Source of the DNA: a virus
Strand: one strand, 5' to 3'
Virus record (IMG/VR): IMGVR_UViG_3300047471_000431
Span: 1 to 48,147 of that record
Length of the DNA stretch: 48,147 nt
Within the stretch, counting starts at the first letter, position 1, and each line of letters opens with the position of its first letter. Made by a program: the position numbers and the translations under genes. Of the stretch, positions 1-11,100 are shown one piece after another. The notes beneath the pieces were generated by a model, which was not told the origin of the DNA, ran no database searches, and saw only the letters and a program-made list of their open reading frames with translations.

Positions 1-683
1 GTTGTGCAATCACTAGCCGTTGCATATCGAAGGTTCACAGCACTGGCAGTTGTATTCTCATTTGTTATGGCATATGAGCAAATGCGAATTGTCTGATTCG
101 CTGTCGCCGCGACAGCCTCCACATCAGCGGTGGATGCCCCCGCATAATATGTCAAATCACAAGTAGAGATAATAAGACGAGCACGAGGATCTATTTGCAA
201 ATCTGTTGCTGTGCCCGCATCCGCAATCGGTCCCGGCAATGTCGCATTGTAGGTAATTCCAGGACGAATTAAGCCAGATGTAGCTGCGGTATACCCGTGG
301 TATGTGACGTCAATAACCGCAGTAGACGGTGAAATTGTCAACTCAACCCGGAATATGTGATATGTTCCAGTCGTCGTGATTGTATCGCCAGCTGCTACAG
401 ACGTGCTTGTGATAGCAGAGTATGCTGTAGTATCCGCGCCCTGCGAAACGACCATGTTCACACCGCTTGCTTTGACATTATCCTTAGCTGTCATGTAAGT
501 AAACGTATGTGTCGTCGCGCCGGTAGATGATACATCAATATCGATAGTGCACGAACCCGTGCAGCGCGTATTATAGAAAAACGAGCCATCCGATATCAGT
601 GTCGGCACCTTGACTTGCGCGAAAGCGGTGATAGACAGACAAACTGCCAATATAGCCGCTATTAAGAAATTTCTAACTCTCAT
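1..683 (-). CDS. Secreted or virion-surface protein, 3' part outside window
   Basis: The frame is open from an ATG at 683 to the window edge, so at least 227 residues are present and the C-terminus is missing. The first 22 residues form a clear signal peptide: basic start, hydrophobic core, then AFA-Q cleavage site. The mature part is rich in Ser, Thr and Ala with few charges and two short Cys pairs (RCTGSC near the start, and single Cys residues later), as in beta-rich surface proteins. An AAAGGGAG ribosome site precedes the ATG. It ends the visible late operon, after a peptidoglycan enzyme. Secretion by the host Sec pathway is inferred; the function is unknown. A tail or fibre role is possible from its place. 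Confidence 0.75.
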   Translation of the reverse strand, partial: MRVRNFLIAAILAVCLSITAFAQVKVPTLISDGSFFYNTRCTGSCTIDIDVSSTGATTHTFTYMTAKDNVKASGVNMVVSQGADTTAYSAITSTSVAAGDTITTTGTYHIFRVELTISPSTAVIDVTYHGYTAATSGLIRPGITYNATLPGPIADAGTATDLQIDPRARLIISTCDLTYYAGASTADVEAVAATANQTIRICSYAITNENTTASAVNLRYATASDCT

Positions 684-697
684 TTTGAGTCTCCCTT

Positions 698-1063
698 TTA
701 GATGACAACTTCAAGCCGCCGATCTGAACTACCTGCAACGAATTGTCGAATTGCCTTATTCTGCACAATACAACCCTCACTAGCGTTTCCAGGATCAGCA
801 ATCGAATCCCCGTGTATACGGAATAGCGATCGGTCACACATATCATTGGAGGCATCCGGCGTCAAATTCATGCATACCGGTCCCTTAGTTTCGTGCTTGT
901 AAGCCGGACCGATCGTGTAAAATCCGCGAGGTAGAGGACCTTCACCTTTTATACACTGAGCCGTGGGATTATTTTTATATAAACCCTTGCCAGCATATCC
1001 GTGACCTGTAACAGTTCTGTCCGCTGATATTAAAATTCCAGTCGATTGTGAGTATGTCCACAT
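698..1063 (-). CDS. DUF2778/Tlde1-like peptidoglycan L,D-transpeptidase-fold protein, candidate endolysin
   Basis: The 121-residue protein carries the signature of the DUF2778 (Tlde1) family: an N-terminal WTYSQSTG strand, the GYAGKGLYKNNP segment, a GPLPRGFY turn, then His84 (HGDS) and Cys98 (ASEGCIV), which correspond to the catalytic His and Cys of YkuD-type L,D-transpeptidases. Family members act on tetrapeptide stems of peptidoglycan; in bacteria they are secreted toxins. There is no signal peptide, so a holin would be needed for it to reach the wall. Its place at the end of the late operon, near a small membrane protein (3101-3433), fits a lysis enzyme. No good ribosome site precedes the ATG. 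The enzyme class is well supported; the lysis role is inferred. Confidence 0.75.
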   Translation of the reverse strand: MWTYSQSTGILISADRTVTGHGYAGKGLYKNNPTAQCIKGEGPLPRGFYTIGPAYKHETKGPVCMNLTPDASNDMCDRSLFRIHGDSIADPGNASEGCIVQNKAIRQFVAGSSDRRLEVVI

Positions 1064-1148
1064 AATTTAGTACAAAACGGGCATGACTAACTTACCACAT
1101 AGCTACGGTGCCGGTGTAACTCATTCTATGGTATATAGTTACACGTAT

Positions 1149-3095
1149 CTAAAATATACCTCCGCCGACCACTCTAAGAAGCCCCGCCCCACTCTGTTGC
1201 ATTGTTGCTTCAATACGACCACGAAAACCTGCTGATGTCCCATTACCGTTGTCCGCTTTTATCATCATACGGTACGTCCCGCCATCCAAGTATAAGTTCA
1301 CAGAATTAGCTATGATGTCCTCAAAAGCGTTGGTTCCTGTAGCATTCACATTCTTCGTCAGAACTGGATTAAAACTTCCTCTTGTCCATGCCTTTGCATC
1401 ATCGCTATATGCAAATCCTATCCCATCAGTATCGGTGAATACGCCAGTAGGACACCCACCATACCATGCGATGTATTTACCGGTTGTAGTATCGTAGGTA
1501 AAACCGGGTTGAAAAACGGAGCCAACGTCCCACGAACCCGCTGCGCCTTTCGCAATTACTGGGTTACCGGCGTATGGAGTCCATGTCAAACCTCGGTCTG
1601 TAGATTCAGCTTCGCCAATCTGATTTACATTGCTGCCATCGGCCCCCTCAAAAATCATCACCATCAGATTTGAAGACCGCCGCACAACAATAGCTCCATC
1701 AGACCTGCCAGAATTCCAGGAACCACCAGCGCCCTCGCAGACAACACAAGCACCACCATTCTGTACCTGCCAATTACCTGCAGTTGTGCAGGTAACAATA
1801 GATGATGAGTTACATTTGGCGTAATAGATTCGTCTAGTACCGGGAGAATTATTTCCACCGTGGAACCACGCCTTCCAGACATTATCGTCCGGATCGAACA
1901 TAAGTGTACTGACTGAGGTCTCAGCAGAAACCGCAGCTTTAAATGTTGTCGTTTGCCCGGCAGTTAGACCACTAACGATATTATTAACGTTAAAAACAGC
2001 ACTAGACGAGACATCCTGTTGACCGTTAAAATTCCATGTTGTACCGTCTGGCGATGTCGCATATATAGATGGCGTGTCATATTGGAATGTCCCACCTTGA
2101 TTGCCGACATCGAGAGCTTTCGCCCCAGTATCATTTTCTATAAATCCGATATAATTACCCGCGCCCAACTTCAAAATAGCCCCCGGACCTATCTGGTCGG
2201 AAACTCCGGCATTGGCCCCTCCAGACCATCCAAGGTTTTGCATAAATGGCTCAGGTGTAGTCTTAGTTAGCTGTCCAGATAGAGTTGTGACACCAGTTGT
2301 GCCGATGTTTGGACCACGCGTTTTAATACCGGCTGGATCGGTCGATGAATAAACCGCTCCCGTAACTCGTCCCCAATTGCCATTGCCGGAAAGGTCGGTA
2401 ACGAGAGTTGCTCCATCGTCCTTCGCGCCGAATTCGTACCACGCCTGCAAGCCGCTGATGGAGTACGGCGTCACGGCATCGTTATAGAGATCAGTAACGT
2501 TCTGCGCCGTCAATGCGACATTATAGAGCAGCAATCGTCTTTCAAGACCATTCAGGAAATTCACAGGTGCGCCAGTTCCACCCTTCGCCCCTATCTGGGC
2601 GGGGACGGCATTCAAGATAGTAGATCCCACCAAATTATCAGCGACTGTTGTTTTAGATACCGAAGCCCCATCCACATACATCGTGACGCCGGATGCCAGC
2701 CCGTTACCGTTATAAGTCATCACCACGTGATGGTAAGTATTCAATGTCAGCTGATCTGCCGCCGACTGAACAACAACGTGAGCCGTGGTCGCATTCTGAA
2801 TTGTGAACTGTAGTTTAGGAAATGACGATCCGGTTGCAACGAAAAAGATCCAGCCTCGATTATTTGCCGTAGCGTCTGACTTGCCCATCATGCAAGCACC
2901 GGCATTTGTCTTCATACTAATCCAAACAGCGGCACTCCACGCCTGTGTATACTCCCAGTTGCCGAGCGTTGTGTTCAAATCGATCCGCTGAGATGAGGCT
3001 GACGTGAAGTCACGCGAGGCAAATGCGGAGTTGGTGGCTAGTACAAACAGTACCGATGCTAGGAACAGTGAGCGTTTTATGAATAGATTTCTCAT
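1149..3095 (-). CDS. Secreted LamG plus glycosidase-like beta-propeller protein, possible depolymerase or receptor-binding protein
   Basis: This 648-residue protein starts with a signal peptide (about residues 1-26, ending AFAS). Residues about 35-215 form a LamG/concanavalin-like lectin domain (VVMTYNGNG, VSKTTV, PAQIGAKG, LLLYNVALTAQNVTDLYNDA). From about 290 to the end come repeated blade-like units of a five-bladed propeller of the GH43/GH130 kind (KAWFHGGNN, RRIYYAKC, GFAYSDDAKAWTRG). Such proteins bind or cut surface polysaccharides. No catalytic residues can be assigned from sequence alone. It lies 5 nt downstream of the 110-residue membrane protein in the tail-fibre end of the late operon. 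A signal peptide is odd for a virion protein, which enters the particle in the cytoplasm, so a secreted enzyme is an alternative. Confidence 0.7.
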   Translation of the reverse strand: MRNLFIKRSLFLASVLFVLATNSAFASRDFTSASSQRIDLNTTLGNWEYTQAWSAAVWISMKTNAGACMMGKSDATANNRGWIFFVATGSSFPKLQFTIQNATTAHVVVQSAADQLTLNTYHHVVMTYNGNGLASGVTMYVDGASVSKTTVADNLVGSTILNAVPAQIGAKGGTGAPVNFLNGLERRLLLYNVALTAQNVTDLYNDAVTPYSISGLQAWYEFGAKDDGATLVTDLSGNGNWGRVTGAVYSSTDPAGIKTRGPNIGTTGVTTLSGQLTKTTPEPFMQNLGWSGGANAGVSDQIGPGAILKLGAGNYIGFIENDTGAKALDVGNQGGTFQYDTPSIYATSPDGTTWNFNGQQDVSSSAVFNVNNIVSGLTAGQTTTFKAAVSAETSVSTLMFDPDDNVWKAWFHGGNNSPGTRRIYYAKCNSSSIVTCTTAGNWQVQNGGACVVCEGAGGSWNSGRSDGAIVVRRSSNLMVMIFEGADGSNVNQIGEAESTDRGLTWTPYAGNPVIAKGAAGSWDVGSVFQPGFTYDTTTGKYIAWYGGCPTGVFTDTDGIGFAYSDDAKAWTRGSFNPVLTKNVNATGTNAFEDIIANSVNLYLDGGTYRMMIKADNGNGTSAGFRGRIEATMQQSGAGLLRVVGGGIF

Positions 3096-3100
3096 ATATT

Positions 3101-3433
3101 TTAAATTTTCTGTTTGTTTCCATTTCTGTATGTCAATAGAAGTAAAATACCCTGCAACATGGTCAACGTTACTCCGATGCCAATGCCGATGCCTGTAAAT
3201 CTATCCATTGAAGATTTCAATGCTTCAAACTGTTTCACTTCCGCATCCTGGCGTATTGTATTGTCCGAGACTTCTTTATCTAGACGGTCAAGTCTCGCTT
3301 CGAGAAGCGCATTAGTAGTCTCCTGAGATTGTTTCACCGGAAGTGTATAGACACCTTGGCCGACAAGAGCGGTGCTGCAAAGTAAGAATATGAAAAACAC
3401 TATCTGTAGCATTATCTGTAACCTGCGCATCAT
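3101..3433 (-). CDS. Small two-TM protein with central coiled coil, holin/XhlA-like
   Basis: The 110-residue product has a hydrophobic N-terminal segment (about residues 8-24), a charged helical middle with heptad character (about 33-78), and a second hydrophobic segment (about 81-101) followed by a basic tail. This layout resembles XhlA-type lysis accessory proteins, although those normally have one C-terminal TM. The N-terminal segment could instead be a signal peptide. It sits just before a secreted protein and a DUF2778 enzyme, so a holin-like role is reasonable but unproved. Confidence 0.65.
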   Translation of the reverse strand: MMRRLQIMLQIVFFIFLLCSTALVGQGVYTLPVKQSQETTNALLEARLDRLDKEVSDNTIRQDAEVKQFEALKSSMDRFTGIGIGIGVTLTMLQGILLLLTYRNGNKQKI

Positions 3434-3520
3434 CTTCGATGAACCTCTAGCTAAGCCTTTCTACAACAAGCACAGACTATTGTAGAGGATGGTCACCTAA
3501 GCCATTTTGTGCCCCAGTTC

Positions 3521-6500
3521 TTATGCGCCGTTCGACAGCATGTTAGTAATACCGGTTACCTGCATAGTTGGGTTTTCCGGGCTGAGATCCATGGATATAC
3601 GTAATACACGTACCGTCTGCCCACTATAAACTACTGAATAGGTAGGTGATCCGGTATGATTGAACTTTCGCGCTCTCCAATGAGTGACACCTAGCACTGT
3701 ATTAACATCAATCAAGTCATACATGTTCGATCCGAATACAAGAACGCCGGAAGCGTAATGCTGGTATACACGATCGGCACCGATTGCCGTGTTATAAAGT
3801 GCCACATTCGCCATGTTCCCAGCAAAGTGAGAAGTTCCGCCGACAGACATACCCAGTTCCAAATTGACTGCATTATCTGCTAGTGTTGAAGTGCTCGTAA
3901 CATCGGAAACATCTACCCCATTGAGATAGACATGCACATCTGTACCGTTTTTGGTGCAGCAGATATGCGACCACTGATTAATCTGGACAGCTACCGTAGA
4001 AAATGCCAGCACAGCTGCCCCGGATTTTACAAAAGAAATAATTCCACTGGACCCGATCTGCACTCCGTAGGCATTTGCTCCCTTGTCGATAATATACGGA
4101 GAAGTACTCAAATCGGTCGGGTATACCCAAACTTCGCAGGTGCATACATCCCCGAGATCGATAAGAGAACTGTCCAATACAAGAGCATTACTTGTCGAAC
4201 CATTGAATAAAGTTGAGGTATTCGAATCTTCCAACAACGGACCAGTCTGCCCATTCGTACAGAAAAGAAAACTTCCACTGTAATTATTGCCACTGGAATC
4301 GAGCATCGTAGATGTCACATCATTCATGCGATACAATACGGATGGAATATCCCGCAGCACTTGCAGTGCGTAGATCAAGTCTCTATTCACACAAGACAAT
4401 GGAAATTTAACTGACGGGAATTGGACAGCTGGCCCCATCAATTCTGAGTATCGATACGTCATTGATGTAGATACACCGGCCAAATCATCTCCAATCAATC
4501 TTTCATTAAGCACGAGAGGAATGTAGTCTTTAACAACAGCCGTGCCCAGAGTACCGCGAAGATCAGTCGGGGCTAACGGGGATACGAGATATGCATTCTT
4601 GAGCGGACTAAACAGCCGGTTAATCTGAATAGCCGACATGAATTGCTGATTTGACGGCACCATCAAACTGTCCCTGAGAATGTCGTACTTATCAGTTACC
4701 TGGAAATCTGCAGACTGTGTCGAGCTTGCACTGGTATAGATGTAAGGCGCGTAAAGATTGCTTCTAGTACTGTACACAGATAGCAAAAACGATACTTGGA
4801 ATTCAAGCAGCAAATCTTGCTGTGTCATTGTTGCTTCAGTTAAAACAAAACCAGCTCTAAGTGGAGTGCTGACGGCTGATACTGTATTGGCCTCAGCTTT
4901 CAAGGCTTCGGATACCCAAAGATTGACCTTCAAACTTGCCGCAGCAAACCCGAAGAACTGAGTCATGAATTGATACAGGACAGTAACTGGATTTTCCAGA
5001 AAAATAGGCTCTGTACCGTTATTGTAATGTACTAGAATGCGAGCAGCCGACAAGGCTGTCGGGTAAATAGCCATTTCATCTATCGTGCCGTTGAAAAAAT
5101 CCGCAGTTGTAGAGATCGTACGGCCCATGTTCAACGCGGATGCTGTACCGGCAATTGTTCTATTTAAGATGACAGTTGTAGAATCGGCACCGTTGATATA
5201 GATATGAATTGCAGAGCCGTTCTTAGTAACCGCGATATGCGTCCAGACTCCATTTGTTAACGATGACAGATTCTGTGCAATAAGCCCCACACTCTCCTTG
5301 GAGAGCATAACTAGAATTGTGCCGAGAGTATTCTGCAGTGTAACGAGATAACCATTCGCACCCTTCGAAAATATAGTGTGTGTTGTCCCGGCTGATGTAT
5401 TAGGTTTTACCCAGCATTCTAATGTGAATACGTCTCCTGGATCGAGCAATGCATTGTCTGGAACTGTAATATATTGAGTGCTGCCGTTTAGCAGAACAGC
5501 CTTGTTTGGATCACCCAATAAAGGACCGGTTTGCTGCTTAGTTGGTGCTCCGACATACGTGCCGGTTTGCGCATTAGCTGTGTTATCAGCTGCAGTTGTT
5601 GCCGCAGAAGCATCATTAAGACGCCAGTAAGCACTTGGCGAGTCGGCCATGACTTCAAGATCATATCGGGTATTGCCGGATGTCATGCCACGCGCAACGA
5701 CTGCAATCTCCTGTAACTGTGCACGGTCGGGATCTCGCTGATCGAAATCGAAATCTATGACGGTCATTAGGACTCCGCCATATGTTGCAGTTGTTACGGT
5801 ATATGCGGTCCAGTAGTCTGTAGGCTGTTCTAAAACTTCGTACCGATAGACAGCATCGACAGACATGCATACATGCTGGGCGACGACATAACGATATTTA
5901 GCTGAACCGATCGCCGGGTCGATTAGAAATGCCGGAGAAATGCCAGGAATACCGATCCCCGAACTCATATCACCAACAATGATCGGCACAAGCTGATTTA
6001 AATAACGGCATGGAGAGCCGTCCAGCTCTGTTGGAAGATTCGGAAATAATGCAGCTGTGAATGTTTTCCCGGCAGAGTTGCCATATCCATAAGTGGATAA
6101 TGGATTTGCAAATACAGACCACACATTCGATTGTGTCTGGACTTCCCCAGTCAGAATATTGTGTGCGGTGATTTCACATTGCAGTTCACTCATTGTCCAG
6201 GATGAGATAGATCCGGTGAACAGCGTTGTGAATGAAGCCTCCCCATAGTCTGGATCACCAATCTTGATTACAACAGTCTTGCCCTCTGGATTGCCTTGGT
6301 ATGTTGTCAGAGCCGTTGAAATCTCTCCGTTGCGGTCCATCAAAGTAACAACAGCGTCTGTCTTGGAAAACGACCCTGTTAGATGGTCAACAGAGCGCTC
6401 AAGTCCACTGATGCCAAGTAATAGATCCGTATAATCATGCGAGGCTGTACGCAATCTCTGGTACGAATAATACCCGGTAAAGTCTACTCCGTCCGTGGCG

Positions 6501-6538
6501 AGTACGCCCCATGTGATGGCAACTGTGATGACGTTCAT
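3521..6538 (-). CDS. Large distal tail protein with two LamG domains
   Basis: The 1005-residue protein has an N-terminal tail-type region (about 1-290), a first LamG domain near 300-500 (DAPS-like SPSAYWRLND start, GVWTHIAVTKNGSAIHIYING core, ending YPTALSAARILVHYNNG), a middle region, and a second LamG domain near 730-925 (VLYRMNDVTS start, WSHICCTKNGTDVHVYLNG, ending YNTAIGADRVYQHYASG). The last 80 residues (DLIDVNTVLGVTHWRARKFN) look like tail hub sequence. LamG domains in phage tails bind host surface glycans. It overlaps the next upstream gene by one base (start of 3521-6538 at the stop of 6538-7440), so the two are translationally linked. Identity as a tail tip or receptor-binding protein follows from position and domains. 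Confidence 0.75.
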   Translation of the reverse strand: MNVITVAITWGVLATDGVDFTGYYSYQRLRTASHDYTDLLLGISGLERSVDHLTGSFSKTDAVVTLMDRNGEISTALTTYQGNPEGKTVVIKIGDPDYGEASFTTLFTGSISSWTMSELQCEITAHNILTGEVQTQSNVWSVFANPLSTYGYGNSAGKTFTAALFPNLPTELDGSPCRYLNQLVPIIVGDMSSGIGIPGISPAFLIDPAIGSAKYRYVVAQHVCMSVDAVYRYEVLEQPTDYWTAYTVTTATYGGVLMTVIDFDFDQRDPDRAQLQEIAVVARGMTSGNTRYDLEVMADSPSAYWRLNDASAATTAADNTANAQTGTYVGAPTKQQTGPLLGDPNKAVLLNGSTQYITVPDNALLDPGDVFTLECWVKPNTSAGTTHTIFSKGANGYLVTLQNTLGTILVMLSKESVGLIAQNLSSLTNGVWTHIAVTKNGSAIHIYINGADSTTVILNRTIAGTASALNMGRTISTTADFFNGTIDEMAIYPTALSAARILVHYNNGTEPIFLENPVTVLYQFMTQFFGFAAASLKVNLWVSEALKAEANTVSAVSTPLRAGFVLTEATMTQQDLLLEFQVSFLLSVYSTRSNLYAPYIYTSASSTQSADFQVTDKYDILRDSLMVPSNQQFMSAIQINRLFSPLKNAYLVSPLAPTDLRGTLGTAVVKDYIPLVLNERLIGDDLAGVSTSMTYRYSELMGPAVQFPSVKFPLSCVNRDLIYALQVLRDIPSVLYRMNDVTSTMLDSSGNNYSGSFLFCTNGQTGPLLEDSNTSTLFNGSTSNALVLDSSLIDLGDVCTCEVWVYPTDLSTSPYIIDKGANAYGVQIGSSGIISFVKSGAAVLAFSTVAVQINQWSHICCTKNGTDVHVYLNGVDVSDVTSTSTLADNAVNLELGMSVGGTSHFAGNMANVALYNTAIGADRVYQHYASGVLVFGSNMYDLIDVNTVLGVTHWRARKFNHTGSPTYSVVYSGQTVRVLRISMDLSPENPTMQVTGITNMLSNGA

Positions 6539-7440
6539 TATAGTAAAGTAATAACCCTGTCCGTGAACTGATGAATCTCATAGTAGATATCATCTACTGG
6601 AGATGTTAAACTACTGTCAGGCTGCATATTCACTGTGATCTTTCCTGAACCATTTGTAATCGTTGCGGTAGTGATCAAGATAGTTCCTGATGAAGCCACC
6701 GTAGCCTGCTGCAGCGCGAGATCAATCGAACTTGCGATCGTTCCAGCTTTGTTCACAGCCGATACAAAATAGTGCAATTGACGAACTTGGTATTCTGTAC
6801 CATTGTTCGCCATTACTGTGAACATGACATAACAACTAAAACTAGCTGCCGATGGCAAATCTACATCAAATAATGCAGTACTAACGTTATCCGAAACGCC
6901 GAGCTTCGATGCCCGGATAATCTGACTTTGCGCAAATGGCTGCACTGTAGAGCTGCTCGCTCCACGTACTGGAGTCCATATTTGATACGGCGCTACCTTA
7001 CCCGCCCCAGTACCTGCCCCAGAATATATATTTCCAGATATTCCAGCCTGATCTGAACCTGACGCGTCTGCCGGACGTAAAGCTCCCGGCATGCGATAGG
7101 TTATCGTAATGGTATAGACTACAGCTCCGACACCGTTATTGAAGATTCTCGAATGAATTACTCCTGTTGCCCCCTCGTCCTCATATGGATGATCAAAAAT
7201 TTCACTGTCCATAACAGGACCGATAACCGTACCGAGCGGCGGAATAATCTTATGTAGTACACGCTTTGTTCCAGTCCTTGCGCTGTCTTTGTACACATCA
7301 AAGATTCCAAGTCCGGCAGAAATCTTGATCGATACAATATCTACAACATTAGCCGCACTAGCTAGTGTTATGTCATAGTCGAATGATGTACCAGCGGGGA
7401 TACTGCTGACTACAAATGTTTCAGTTTGATAGACACTCAT
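6538..7440 (-). CDS. Tail-associated structural protein, unknown
   Basis: The 300-residue product is low in charge and rich in Thr, Ser, Val and Ile, with a predicted all-beta pattern (for example VYTITITYRMPG). No catalytic motif, TM segment or signal peptide is seen. It is packed between the F5/8-like distal tail protein and the LamG tail protein with one-base overlaps at both ends, which implies coupled translation and a shared tail-tip assembly. I do not recognise the family. Confidence 0.65.
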   Translation of the reverse strand: MSVYQTETFVVSSIPAGTSFDYDITLASAANVVDIVSIKISAGLGIFDVYKDSARTGTKRVLHKIIPPLGTVIGPVMDSEIFDHPYEDEGATGVIHSRIFNNGVGAVVYTITITYRMPGALRPADASGSDQAGISGNIYSGAGTGAGKVAPYQIWTPVRGASSSTVQPFAQSQIIRASKLGVSDNVSTALFDVDLPSAASFSCYVMFTVMANNGTEYQVRQLHYFVSAVNKAGTIASSIDLALQQATVASSGTILITTATITNGSGKITVNMQPDSSLTSPVDDIYYEIHQFTDRVITLL

Positions 7441-8198
7441 TAGCTAGAACTTTGACCTCGACTATCTTCCAGAAAAGTTAGTGTTGCTGAACTGTATAAA
7501 TCTACCTGACGATCGAGCTGATTCTGGAAACGCCCGAAGTAGCCGTCTGTTCCAGTGGACGCCGGTAGTATAAAAATGCCATAAACATTACGTTTGTTCT
7601 GGATATACAAGTTGCGCAGCACCGTAAATTCTGCATTACTGAGCGGCCCAAATGGCAACATCAGTTTTGTTTGTCTATACATCGACTCGATATGTTGAAT
7701 ACCGAACACAGATGTCTGCTCCAGGTTCACAAAATCGTCTTCCTGATGCCAGCCGTAGCGAAACTGGTAAGTAGACGTAGTAAATGGCCCGATCATTAGA
7801 TAGCCCACTTCGATATTCGAAGAGTTACCGGTATCCGAGAACAGTACTTTCCAATAACGCCATGTTTGCGTGGCAAACAAAACGAATGCATCAAATTGCC
7901 TCCATGTCATGGTTGTCGTAAACTGGCTACCATTCGGATTTGCGGATGATCCACCGTTAACGGTAATTACCGCAGCCGCAGTCAAGTTGTGATTGATAAT
8001 CGCCACACCGGTAATAGCCTTTGCCGATCCAAGATCGATCTGATAGTCACCAGTCTTAGCCCCAAATTTATGCGTCAATGAAATAGGTGTTGTTTTCACA
8101 TTTGCCGCAGGAAAAGCGCTGTTCGTCGAAGATGCCGCTAGTGTCGATGCGGGAATAGTATTGTCAACTTCACTCAAATATGCCCAATGTAACGCCAT
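7440..8198 (-). CDS. Distal tail protein with discoidin-like (F5/8 type C) fold
   Basis: Residues about 20-140 look like an F5/8 type C galactose-binding fold: a DLGSAKAITGVAIINHNLT strand pair, then WRYWKVLFSDTGNSSNIEVGYLMIG. This domain is often found in phage tail proteins immediately downstream of the tape-measure gene, and here it follows that gene by one nucleotide. The remainder (FGPLSNAEFTVLRNLYIQN onwards) resembles the body of distal-tail adaptor proteins. The role as tail-tip adaptor is inferred from order and fold. Confidence 0.7.
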   Translation of the reverse strand: MALHWAYLSEVDNTIPASTLAASSTNSAFPAANVKTTPISLTHKFGAKTGDYQIDLGSAKAITGVAIINHNLTAAAVITVNGGSSANPNGSQFTTTMTWRQFDAFVLFATQTWRYWKVLFSDTGNSSNIEVGYLMIGPFTTSTYQFRYGWHQEDDFVNLEQTSVFGIQHIESMYRQTKLMLPFGPLSNAEFTVLRNLYIQNKRNVYGIFILPASTGTDGYFGRFQNQLDRQVDLYSSATLTFLEDSRGQSSS

Positions 8199-8199
8199 C

Positions 8200-11100
8200 C
8201 TAGACTCCTAATACAGAACGTGCCCTTGTGCGACTCCTGGTCGCGTCTGTTTTCCACATACGCTCTAGAGCCGGGAAGATCTGCTCGCGTACCGATTTTT
8301 CTACACTAGGGCCATCCATCGCATTAATCGAGAAGTGCACGTGAACATCACCAGCACTAGTATTGCCGCCGCGATTCCGGCTTGCTGGAATAACCTCTTC
8401 ACCCCGGTGAAGGTAAGCATACCCATCACGCGGAATATATGAACTACCGGATGCGAACGCTCCCAATCCAAGCCATACATTGTTTGGGTTGGTATTCACT
8501 GGAGGATTATTCGTTCCTGGAGGATTTTGTACTGTTACAGTGCTGCCGCTAGCTGTATTAGTATTGTCTTCCGTTGTCGTAATCGTCGGCTGAATAGTTG
8601 TACCACCCGGTGTTGTAGACGTTCCAGCAGGCAGTCCTCCGCCGACAGGAACCCCGCCGATGATCAAAGTACCTGGAGGTAGAATCAATCCAGTACCTTT
8701 ATCGATCGTATCGACCGGCGCACCATAAGGATTTCCATTTCCACCGGAAGCTGTATCCGCAGCACTACCCGCTTCAGCGATAGCTAAAGCCAACTTGTGG
8801 AAAATATCAGCACTCTTTGCTGCGATGCCTGTCAACAATTCAAGCTGAGTACGCTGATCTTCCAGCGCGAGACCCTCTTTCATGAGCTGATCAATAGTGG
8901 CATTAATCTTGTCGATATCGCTCTGTTGAGCGACACCGAGAATGTTCATGTATGCCATGGTCTGCTGAGCGAGAGCATCCAAAGTAGAAATTTGATTCTG
9001 CTCCGTCGTGATCGTATTTCTCAGTGTAGCAATCTGGATTGTCTGTGTAGTGATCTGCTCTTCTAATGCAGCCTTCTGTGCTGTAATCTGCGCCGTAGCA
9101 TCCGTCTTAGCCTTATCAAGATCGGCTGTAGCCTGCGCTACATCACCGACAGACTGTGCAAGCTGCTGCTGCAGTGTTTGTAACAAGGTTACACGGCTCG
9201 CGGCATCCTGTTGTGCAAACTGATTCTTGAGTGCATCGAGACTTCTCTGTGCATAAACAGCCTGGACCGAACCCTTTGTTGCATTGATAATAATCTGGAA
9301 TTGATCTTCAGCAACCTGACGCGATAAATCCTGAATTTGCGTGGCAAGATCCGCCTGCTTGCGTACAGCATCGTCATAAGCCTTCTGCGTTTCACTGATG
9401 GCATTTGTATACTGGTTTGTCCAGTAAACGTTATCCCCAAGCTGCTTTTGCGCAGCAGAAACCGATGCCGTCAAACTGATAATGGATGAATTTGCACCGT
9501 CGATAACAGTCTGTGCAGCCTGGATCTTTGAATTGAGAAGATCCAATTTCTGTTGATAAGCGTCTGCTAACTGTTGTTGGAGATCCGCCAATTTGTTTTC
9601 TACGTCAGCCTGAGTAGCGATAGCTGTCTGTAATTTAGCTGCCGCATCCGCCGCATCCTGCTGAGCCTGCTGCAGAGCGGCAAATTGTGCAATAAGAGGC
9701 GGTACGGTTATACCTACGGCAATCAGTGCGGCATTCATATTTGTAATATCGGTACCGAGTACCTCAAGAATACGGCTGCTCGCTACACCAGTATCGCTCA
9801 TCATCTGCAAAGCCTGTTCCATGGCATCCACACCGGTAGGAGCGCCGGTAACTTTATCGATGATCTGCATCGCAGCCGCGAGATCATCGGCTTGCTTCTT
9901 GAGAGCCGCTACGGCAGCTTCCTGTTCAGTGGCTGTAGCAATACCCTTATCCATATCCGACAGGATCTGGTTGAGCAACGGGCGCATATTCTGGTACATC
10001 TGATTTACGACAATGGCATTGTCTCTTCCCTTTGCAGCAAAGGTATCCGCCGCAGTCTGGAACTTCGACCACAAATCTTCTACCGCAGTTTTGGCGTCTG
10101 TCGCACCCTGCATAGTCTGCTTACCGGAAGCGAGCAGGGCATTGTTCTCGTCAACAATAGATGCTAAAGCTTGTGCAAATGGATTCTGAAAACTCTGAAC
10201 GAACTCATTAGCAACCAAGTGAGTCTTGCTAATAAGAACTGTAACAATAGCGGACACAGCGGCAACGGCGGCTGCGATAGCGGCAGCTTCTGGATGCCCG
10301 GCCTGTAATAATCCAAGCGCCGCACCTGCAGCTCCCCCAGTTATAGCACCGCCAATACCTCCAATTTTACCACCGATACCAGCTCCAGCCATCGCTAGTG
10401 CTCCGGTGAACTTACCCATCTTATTGAACAACCCATCGGGTCCATTAAAGAAGGTGTCCATCCAATCGGTGAGAGGCTTAACAATAGCTTTCATCAACCC
10501 ATCCTTGATCTGCTTCGTGAACGCATCAATAACAGGTTTGAACATGTCTGTTGCAAATGTTGCGAAGTCTCTCCATGTAATTTTACCCTTCGCCAGAAAC
10601 TGCTCAAACAGACGATCGAATGCGTGGCTAAATTCACGCTCATATGCAGCCGCGCTAGCCTTCGCCAATTCATCTCCCTGCTTCTTGATCTTCTCCATAT
10701 CTGCCGGACTGATCATTGGATTCTCGCCAGGAAGATTGCGCCCTGGATGTGTAGGATCGTTATTATTCACTTCATTAAGAATTTCAATTGGACTCAATCC
10801 GCCACTATTCACATTATTCATAGCAGCCTGATTGCTCCGTATGGAAGCGATAGCTACAAGTTCTGCATAATAGCTCTTAGCAGTATCTGTACCGACATCT
10901 AGCACGTGATTAATCTCGCGCTGAAACTGGAGATAGTCGTTCTCGTGCTTTAATAATTCAATCAAAGCGGAACTGGATTCCTCGACCATCTGCTTGCCCT
11001 TACGCGCATCTTCGATATACGCCAGAAGTGCCGCATCTTGGAGATTTAGAGCATGTCCGAGTGCAAGTTCGAGATCAATCTGCTTTTTAATTTCATTCCC

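Noticed and set aside
10226-10831. A 201-codon plus frame opposite the tape measure
   Set aside because: Mirror of an Ala/Gly-rich coding stretch; composition is that of an antisense shadow.
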